The notes under the pieces are model-generated. The model had not been told where the DNA came from and made no database searches. It saw only the letters and a program-made list of their open reading frames with translations. Of a DNA stretch of 12,908 nt, positions 7,411 to 12,908 are shown piece after piece. Positions within the stretch are counted from its first letter, which is position 1, and each line of letters begins with the position of its first letter. A program made the translations under genes and the position numbers. The stretch is from CAZQIC01 sp964593555 (lineage in GTDB: Bacteria > Bacteroidota > Bacteroidia > JAFLBG01), in NCBI GenBank assembly GCA_964593555.1, contig CAZQIC010000129.1, positions 1 to 12,908 of the forward strand, read 5' to 3'.

Positions 7411-8029
7411 TTGAATTGTTTGTTAAAAAAAGATTATAATTCGTGAGCCAATTATTCTGAATTACCTGAAATCCCACTCCTTTAATAACCTAAAATTAGG
7501 CCACAAAAAAACTAAGAACTAACCAAATTAACCTCATTATAAAAAGTCTGATTTTGCTCCTTTTTGTTCAAACAGAGATATTAAAATGAATCTAACAAGA
7601 CGAAAAAACTATCCCCTTTTTAAATTGTTGGTAGGTTTCTCACAATAAAAATTGCGCCAATCTAAATAATTAAGTATTACTTATTAAAAATAGGGTAGGC
7701 TTTAGACTTGCTATTTTTAGGTTAAAAACATCATTAAAACTAAAGCTTGATTCGAAATGCGCTTTTAATTTTAGTGTTAAAACACTTTTATTTTGAGGCT
7801 GCCTGAAAAAGAAAGGCAGAAGATTTCTCCTCATTAAGAAATTAATTAGCGGATCAAATTCACCTGCCCTACGTTACAGGGTAATATCCTGCATACCCCT
7901 CTTACAATCTACATTTCTATTGTTTAGAGAATAAACCATCATTCCCAAATATGTTATGAGTCCATTTTTAGCAAAAAATTATAAATTATCGTAATTTAGG
8001 CTATTAAGTGACATAATCGTTTAAATTCC
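7411..8029. other. Non-coding region between divergent genes
   Basis: No convincing gene is present in these 619 bases; all frames are closed frequently and have no family-like segments. It must hold the promoter of the surface protein gene on the - strand, but I find no clear TTG/TAnnTTTG pair there. The DNA is strongly AT-rich. Two short inverted repeats are visible. AGTGTT/AACACT at 7773-7786 is followed by TTTTATTTT and looks like a weak terminator on the + strand. CTGCCT/AGGCAG at 7799-7819 has a 9-base loop. No + strand gene lies just upstream for either to terminate. Confidence 0.6.
7799..7819. repeat. Short GC-rich inverted repeat (6-bp stem)
   Basis: CTGCCT at 7799-7804 pairs with AGGCAG at 7814-7819 across the loop GAAAAAGAA. 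It stands out because the surroundings are AT-rich. No T-run follows on either strand, so it is not a standard intrinsic terminator. It could be a remnant of a lost neighbouring gene's terminator or a chance match. Confidence 0.3.
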
Positions 8030-8497
8030 ATGCACTCAAAAAATGCACTTCACAGCCTTATTCATTCTATGAATAATAACGAGAAGAGGTTTTTTCAACT
8101 CTTCAGTACAAGACACACTATCGGTGACAAGGACAATTATGTAAAGTTGTTTGACGTTATTGCTAAACAGGAAAGTATGATGACAAGGAGATAAAAAGAG
8201 TTTTTTCAAGAACATCAATCGGAGATAACTTAAGAGTCAATAAACATTACCTGTATCAACTAATTCTAAAAAGCTTAAACTCTTTCATGTAAATAGCTCT
8301 GCCTCCGCACAACTCAGGGAAATGATAGTATCGATTGAAGTATTATTTGAAAAAGGTTTGCATGAACAATACACTAAAATAATTTTCAAGGCAATATCAA
8401 AGACCCCGATGAAAAAACAGTATTGGAAAGCATGGATGCCATTTCATGGCTGGAAAGTAAAATTAAAGAAAAAGCATTTGATCTAATTGTGAAATAA
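8030..8497 (+). pseudogene. Broken remnant of a Bacteroidota helical-repeat (TPR-like) family protein
   Basis: The family-like sequence runs through three frames. Frame 1 starts at ATG 8030 and reads SLIHSMNNNEKRFFQLFSTR and DNYVKLFDVIAKQE before a stop at 8192. Frame 2 continues from about 8173 with YDDKEIKRVF and NKHYLYQLILKSLNSF until a stop at 8290. Frame 3 continues from about 8286 with SASAQLREMIVSIEVLFEKGLHEQYTKI. Joined together, these resemble the N-terminus of an uncharacterised Bacteroidota family with helical TPR-like repeats, which I know as roughly 450-550 residues long. Each switch equals one lost base. A last open stretch (8378-8497, back in the first frame) reads SMDAISWLESKIKEKAFDLI and may be the C-terminal tail after a large internal deletion, but I cannot confirm that it is the same protein. 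Family assignment is from memory of the pattern. A programmed mechanism is unlikely, since most of the protein is missing. Confidence 0.72.
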
Positions 8498-8523
8498 AAA
8501 GCAAAAAAATATTTTCCGGCATC

Positions 8524-10257
8524 ATGTTGAGACTGTGTTTTCTTTTCGTTTGTTCACTCATTACCCTTTCACAGGCAAAGGCACAATTCAATTTAACTAT
8601 CTTAAATACGGGTGACAGAAATCTCATTGACCTTCAAAAAATTCAAACTAAATTTTCATACAAGGAAGAAAGAGAAAAGGCGATCCAACTTATCTTGAAG
8701 AGCCTTTATGAAAAAGCCTATCTCGCTGCCGCCGTCGATAGTACAGTTACTGATGCGGATAATTTAAAAGTTTACATAAACCCAGGCAGGCAGTATCAAT
8801 GGGCACGTTTAAAAAAGGGGAACGTTGACGAGGGTATTTTATCAAGCATTGGTTTCAGGGAAAAAATATACTCAGGTAAAGTATTTTCATTTAAAGAAGT
8901 GGTTTCGTTAGAAGAAAAAGTAATTCGCTACTATGAGAACAATGGCTACCCATTTGCCTCTGTAAAACTGGACAGCTTAAGCATTTTGAACGAGAGTATT
9001 ACAGCCGTTCTTTTGCTTACAAAAAATAAATTGATAAAAATTGACAGCATAATAACCGTTGGCGATGCCAACATATCAAAGACTTATTTACAAAATTACA
9101 TTGGAGTAAAACAAGGCTCGCTTTATAATGAAGCCGCTGCGGTTAAAATTTCTGCGCGGCTAAAAGAACTTCCATTTATTAAATTTTCAAGAGCGCCTTA
9201 TATTCAATTCACTGATCAATCCACTAAACTTTATTTATTTGCAGATAAGAAAAAGGCGAGCCATTTTGATGGGATCATTGGGATTTTGCCTAATGAAGAA
9301 ACAAAAAAAACACAGCTTACGGGCGATGTACGGTTAAAACTCCAAAACTCCGTTGGGCATGGCGAACTTTTCGACCTTAACTGGAGAAGCCTTGGAAAAG
9401 GAACACAGGACTTAAAGGCCAATATCACTTATCCATTCTTTTTCTCGACACCATTCGGAATTGACTATAAAATAAAGTTGTATAAAAAAGATACTTCTTT
9501 CATCGACATAAACCAGAACATTGGGATCCAATACCTGCTTAAAGGGAACAATTATTATAAAGCATTTTATAAAAGCAGGCAATCGTCACTTATATCAACG
9601 GCAGGACTAAAAAATATTACTGTTCTTCCGCCTTATGCCGATATCAAAGCAAATACTTATGGACTCGAAATAAATCTTGAAAAACTTGATTATCGTTTTA
9701 ATCCGCGTAAAGGTTACACAATAATAACAAATGTAGCTGCCGGCAACAGAACCATAATAAAAAACACAAAAATAAATCCGGAAGTTTATGATAACCTTGA
9801 ATTAAAAACAACACAATACGAAATTGAATTCAATGGAAAATTGTTTATTCCGCTCTTCCAAAGAAGTACATTATTAATGCGATCACAAACAGCATGGCTA
9901 AATAATAAATCCATTTTTCAGAATGAACTTTATCGTATTGGAGGCATCAAAACGCTTCGGGGATTCGATGAGGAAAGTATAAATGCCTCCTTCTATTGTA
10001 TTGGGGGCCTTGAATATCGTTATCTGCTTGAACAAAACTCCTACCTCTATTTTTTTGCTGACGGAGCCTACTATGAAAATTTATCAACGTCGTTTACTGG
10101 CGATCGTTATGACACGCCTTTTGGCTTTGGCTCCGGGATCAGTTTTGAAACAAAAGCAGGTATTTTCTCTATTAATTATGCCTTGGGCAAACAATTCAAT
10201 AACCCTATATTCCTAAAATCAGGCAAAGTACACTTCGGTGTAGTGAATTATTTTTAA
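8524..10257 (+). CDS. BamA/TamA family outer membrane protein (POTRA domains plus beta-barrel)
   Basis: This 577-residue Omp85-superfamily protein probably assists outer membrane protein insertion or translocation of a partner. The signal peptide is MLRLCFLFVCSLITLSQAKA with an AKA cleavage site before Q21, which supports this start. Residues about 24-90, 95-165 and 168-240 look like three POTRA domains; for example VIRYYENNGYPFASVKLD (133-150) is a typical POTRA helix-strand. A 16-strand-type beta-barrel follows from about 245. The hallmark barrel-loop motif is present as GGIKTLRGFDEE (473-484, with RGF at 479-481). The chain ends in aromatic Phe (FGVVNYF), the usual outer membrane barrel signal. 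It is shorter than the essential BamA (about 800-900 residues), so it is more likely an accessory paralogue. A TpsB-type transporter is a less likely alternative. The rmuC gene follows 11 bases downstream. Confidence 0.87.
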   Translation: MLRLCFLFVCSLITLSQAKAQFNLTILNTGDRNLIDLQKIQTKFSYKEEREKAIQLILKSLYEKAYLAAAVDSTVTDADNLKVYINPGRQYQWARLKKGNVDEGILSSIGFREKIYSGKVFSFKEVVSLEEKVIRYYENNGYPFASVKLDSLSILNESITAVLLLTKNKLIKIDSIITVGDANISKTYLQNYIGVKQGSLYNEAAAVKISARLKELPFIKFSRAPYIQFTDQSTKLYLFADKKKASHFDGIIGILPNEETKKTQLTGDVRLKLQNSVGHGELFDLNWRSLGKGTQDLKANITYPFFFSTPFGIDYKIKLYKKDTSFIDINQNIGIQYLLKGNNYYKAFYKSRQSSLISTAGLKNITVLPPYADIKANTYGLEINLEKLDYRFNPRKGYTIITNVAAGNRTIIKNTKINPEVYDNLELKTTQYEIEFNGKLFIPLFQRSTLLMRSQTAWLNNKSIFQNELYRIGGIKTLRGFDEESINASFYCIGGLEYRYLLEQNSYLYFFADGAYYENLSTSFTGDRYDTPFGFGSGISFETKAGIFSINYALGKQFNNPIFLKSGKVHFGVVNYF

Positions 10258-10268
10258 CTTTATAGGTA

Positions 10269-11600
10269 ATGGATATTCTTAGTCTTTTAATTGGACTTGT
10301 ATTGGGATTTTCGATCGGCTTTCTTTATTTCAAAATTAAAAAGGGAGATGGGACGATTGTGGACAATGCCTTGCAAACCGAAAATGCACGATTAGAGGAG
10401 CGCATACAACAATTACAACAAGTAAAAACAGAGTTGGAAGAAAAAAGAAATCAACTGGTAAAGCTGAATAGTGAATTAAGTGAGTGGAAAACAAGATATG
10501 TTGGTCTCGAGGAAAAACTAAGTACGCAGAAAGATGAATTAAACGAGATACAGAAAAAATTCAACACTGAATTTGAGAACCTAGCCAACCGCATTCTTGA
10601 AGACAAAAGCAAAAAATTTACAGAGCAAAATAAAAACAACCTGGATATAATATTGAATCCACTTAAGGAAAAAATAAAAGATTTTGAAGCGAAAGTAGAA
10701 AAGGCCTACAAAGAAGAATCCACAGAGAGAACAACGCTTAAAACAGAAATAAAACATTTAATAGAACTCAACAATAAAATAAGCACCGAAGCTAATAATC
10801 TTGCCAGTGCTCTTAAGGGCGACAATAAAATGCAGGGGAACTGGGGCGAAGTTATACTTGAAAAAATTCTTGAGAGTTCAGGATTAATTAAGGGGCAAGA
10901 ATATAAAACACAAGTAAGTACAAACAATGAAGAAGGCAGCCGCATTCAACCCGATGTTGTTATTTATCTTCCGGACAACAAACATGTGATCATTGATTCA
11001 AAAGTTTCTCTCATTGCTTATACTGAATCTGTAAATGCAACTGAAGAAAACGAAAAAGCACGTTACGTTAAGGCGCATATCGATTCTATTAAGACACATG
11101 TGAAAAATTTAAGTGATAAAAATTATCAAACTGCCGAGGGTATTATTAGTCCTGATTTTGTTTTGATGTTTATTCCAACAGAATCATCGTTTAGTCTTGC
11201 AGTACGAACCGACATCGAATTATTTAATTATTCTTGGGAAAAGAAAGTGGTTATTGTAAGTCCTTCCACCCTATTGGCAACAGTCAAAACTATTTCAAGC
11301 ATATGGAAGCAGGAAAAGCAAACACGCAATGCCCTGGAAATTGCCGAGCAGGGAGGCAAACTCTATGATAAGTTTGAAGGATTGGTACGCGACCTGATAG
11401 AGGTTGGCAAAAAAATGGATGCTGCTAAATCCAATTACTCTGATGCAATGAATAAATTGTATACTGGAAAGGGAAATATTGTAAAGAGTGTAGAAAATCT
11501 TAAAAAATTAGGCGCAAAAGCCAGCAAAGATCTTCCTCAGCAATTGATAGAAAGATCCAATGAGGAGGACACCAATATAATTTCTGAAAACAAGGAATGA
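10269..11600 (+). CDS. rmuC: RmuC family DNA recombination protein
   Basis: RmuC limits some recombination events in E. coli and has a predicted PD-(D/E)XK nuclease-like fold; its molecular activity is not well defined. This 443-residue protein has one N-terminal membrane helix (about 4-22), then a long coiled coil (about 35-105, rich in Glu, Lys, Gln and Leu). The RmuC domain (PF02646) covers about 130-410. Key sequence points are MQGNWGEVILEKILESSGL (188-206) and QPDVVIYLPDNKHVIIDSK (227-245), where D229, D243 and K245 fit a nuclease-type site. PDFVLMFIPTESSF (295-308) follows. Length and layout are normal. The start is 11 bases after the upstream barrel gene, suggesting co-transcription. 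The last residues (ERSNEEDTNIISENKE) are charged and probably disordered. Confidence 0.94.
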   Translation: MDILSLLIGLVLGFSIGFLYFKIKKGDGTIVDNALQTENARLEERIQQLQQVKTELEEKRNQLVKLNSELSEWKTRYVGLEEKLSTQKDELNEIQKKFNTEFENLANRILEDKSKKFTEQNKNNLDIILNPLKEKIKDFEAKVEKAYKEESTERTTLKTEIKHLIELNNKISTEANNLASALKGDNKMQGNWGEVILEKILESSGLIKGQEYKTQVSTNNEEGSRIQPDVVIYLPDNKHVIIDSKVSLIAYTESVNATEENEKARYVKAHIDSIKTHVKNLSDKNYQTAEGIISPDFVLMFIPTESSFSLAVRTDIELFNYSWEKKVVIVSPSTLLATVKTISSIWKQEKQTRNALEIAEQGGKLYDKFEGLVRDLIEVGKKMDAAKSNYSDAMNKLYTGKGNIVKSVENLKKLGAKASKDLPQQLIERSNEEDTNIISENKE

Positions 11601-11652
11601 AATAGCCATAAACAAAACAGGATGCAAAGCAAAAACGAAAACAATGGCTATT
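11601..11652. repeat. 9-bp inverted repeat directly after the rmuC stop
   Basis: AATAGCCAT (11601-11609) and ATGGCTATT (11644-11652) are perfect reverse complements separated by 34 A-rich bases without internal structure. The left arm begins at the base after the rmuC TGA. As RNA this would give a 9-bp stem with a large unpaired loop. It is not a standard intrinsic terminator, because the loop is large and no T-run follows. It could affect rmuC mRNA end formation or access to the next start. Confidence 0.45.
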
Positions 11653-11690
11653 CCATGAGGCAACTAAAAAAAGGGATAATCCACGAATGA
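11622..11690 (+). CDS. Possible 22-codon leader ORF overlapping the GWxTD gene start
   Basis: An ATG at 11622 opens a 22-codon frame (beginning MQSKNENNGYSM, ending KKGIIHE). Its TGA at 11688-11690 overlaps the downstream ATG at 11687 in an ATGA. That arrangement is typical of translational coupling. The peptide is polar and basic and I recognise no family. It lies inside the A-rich loop and right arm of the inverted repeat. A short open frame of this size is quite likely by chance, so this is a weak call. Confidence 0.2.
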   Translation: MQSKNENNGYSMRQLKKGIIHE

Positions 11691-12908
11691 AATACCTGAT
11701 CATTATATTATCCTTTTTAATGTGGGGGGCCACTTGTACGCCAACAAAAAAGTTGACCAATCAAAATATGTCGGCTATGTACAAAAAGGAAATGCAATCC
11801 TTGTCACCCGGGCTTGTATTATACCATACTAATTCCGACACCTCTCAACTTTATTTTAAAATAAAAGCAAATGATCTGCTTTTCACAAGATCATTCAGCG
11901 AGCCTGACTTCCATTGCAATGTGAACGTTGTTTGCCTGCTCAAATACTCTTTTGAATCGACAGAGATCTTAGACAGTACGTCAATGAGAATTACAGATGC
12001 CAGTCCAAGTAACATATCAAACAAAGAATTCGTAGGCAGTCTTAATATTAAAGCAAAGGCTTGGGATAATTTTTTACTCCAGGTTATTATCACCGACCTC
12101 AACAGGAATTCATTTTCACAGTCCTTTTTAAGAGTGAACAAATACGAACTACTTAACGCACAAAATTTTATGGTTACCTACGCCGATAATAGTTCTCCTG
12201 TATTTCAGCAGCATGTTGAGCTGTTTAAAAAATTAAAAATTGAGTATACCGAACCAAAAAAAACCAACCTTTTTGTACGGTATTACAATCGTAACTTCCC
12301 AATTGCTGCAGTGCCCTTTTCTATTGATGTCGCAAAACCCTTTGAATACAGAGCAGACAGCACCTTCTCTATTTCTACAGATGATGCGGGACGATTCGAA
12401 TTTATTTGTTCCCGACCGGGCTTTTATCATATCCAGGTTGATACAACAAAAAAAGAAGGCCTTACTCTTTTTAGTTTTTATCCTAATTTTCCCGAGATAT
12501 CTTCTACAGATCAATTGATAGGGCCATTACGTTATTTACTGGGAAAGCAAGAGTATGATGAACTTATGGCTGAGTCAAACAGAAAACTTGCATTCGAAAA
12601 TTTTTGGGTAAAGCTCGCGGGCAGTCAAGACAGGGCAAAAGAATTGATAAAAAAATATTATACCAGGGTTAAGGATGCTAACACATTTTTTTCTTCCTAT
12701 ATCGAAGGGTGGAAAAGTGATCGCGGGATGATATATATTGTACAGGGTCCTCCAAACGTAATTTACAAAACATCCAATTCAGAAAGCTGGGTGTATGGGG
12801 AAGAGAACAATTTAATGTCAGTAACATACACTTTTGTAAAAGTGAGAAACCCATTCTCTGACAATGATTTTATTTTAGAACGCCAAAATGTTTATAAAAG
12901 CGGATGGT
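11687..12908 (+). CDS. GWxTD domain-containing protein (C-terminus beyond the window)
   Basis: The gene is open to the window end; 407 codons are visible. The N-terminus MKYLIIILSFLMWGATC is a hydrophobic export signal ending in Cys17, which may be a lipoprotein site. The preceding GAT is not a classical lipobox, so this is uncertain. Residues about 40-260 are beta-rich and look like Ig-like or macroglobulin-like strands. A helical segment follows (about 275-335, FENFWVKLAGSQDRAKELIK at 303-322). Then comes YIEGWKSDRGMIYIVQGPP (338-356), the signature of the GWxTD domain (TIGR04514), here with Ser in place of Thr. GWxTD proteins occur widely in Bacteroidota and their function is unknown. The gene follows rmuC after 86 bases. 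The start is chosen for the signal sequence and the ATGA overlap. Confidence 0.88.
   Translation, partial: MKYLIIILSFLMWGATCTPTKKLTNQNMSAMYKKEMQSLSPGLVLYHTNSDTSQLYFKIKANDLLFTRSFSEPDFHCNVNVVCLLKYSFESTEILDSTSMRITDASPSNISNKEFVGSLNIKAKAWDNFLLQVIITDLNRNSFSQSFLRVNKYELLNAQNFMVTYADNSSPVFQQHVELFKKLKIEYTEPKKTNLFVRYYNRNFPIAAVPFSIDVAKPFEYRADSTFSISTDDAGRFEFICSRPGFYHIQVDTTKKEGLTLFSFYPNFPEISSTDQLIGPLRYLLGKQEYDELMAESNRKLAFENFWVKLAGSQDRAKELIKKYYTRVKDANTFFSSYIEGWKSDRGMIYIVQGPPNVIYKTSNSESWVYGEENNLMSVTYTFVKVRNPFSDNDFILERQNVYKSGW

Noticed and set aside
7741..7800. tRNA-like TTCGAAA segment
   Set aside because: No acceptor stem, anticodon arm or CCA-proximal pairing can be built around it.
8036..8218. 60-codon frame on the - strand
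   Set aside because: The opposite strand carries recognisable family sequence; this frame has none.
8030..8497. Programmed frameshifting in the broken gene
   Set aside because: Three shifts, no slippery-site and pseudoknot arrangement seen, and most of the family length is missing; decay explains it better.
8487..8517. TTG-N20-TATTTTCC promoter for the BamA-like gene
   Set aside because: It matches only part of the -7 consensus and would leave almost no leader before the start at 8524.
12233..12518. Two overlapping 90-codon frames on both strands inside the GWxTD gene
   Set aside because: The GWxTD frame is continuous across the whole stretch with family features, so these are shadows.

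Overview
The window comes from a member of the Bacteroidota. The evidence is an AT-rich chromosome, A-rich leaders without clear Shine-Dalgarno sites, a surface protein ending in a type B type IX secretion (T9SS) sorting domain, SprB repeats, a GWxTD-domain protein and a remnant of a Bacteroidota-type helical-repeat protein family. I cannot place it below phylum level.

Left part (1-3652, + strand): 349 bases of non-coding DNA precede a four-gene operon. It holds a proton-translocating NAD(P)+ transhydrogenase split into three subunits (pntAA, pntAB, pntB) and a small DUF3817 membrane protein that starts one base after pntB. The two gaps inside the transhydrogenase genes carry short heptanucleotide repeats.

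Middle part (3703-7410, - strand): one large gene converges on the operon. It encodes a 1235-residue secreted surface protein with a signal peptide, a beta-rich N-terminus, a very glycine-rich segment, an Ig-like domain, four SprB repeats plus a related fifth unit, two PKD domains and the T9SS type B C-terminal domain. Upstream lie about 620 bases without a convincing gene (7411-8029), then a broken gene (8030-8497) whose recognisable family sequence is spread over all three + frames.

Right part (8524-12908, + strand): a BamA/TamA-like outer membrane protein with POTRA-like domains, an RmuC-family protein 11 bases downstream, a short gap with a 9-bp inverted repeat and a 22-codon reading frame, and a GWxTD-domain protein cut off by the window end. 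The first two genes look co-transcribed; the third may be.

The genes are mostly recognisable families. I do not see a clear new multi-gene system. The points worth a second look are the broken gene, the heptamer repeats in the pnt operon, the inverted repeat with an ATGA-overlapping mini-ORF before the GWxTD gene, and the architecture of the large surface protein.
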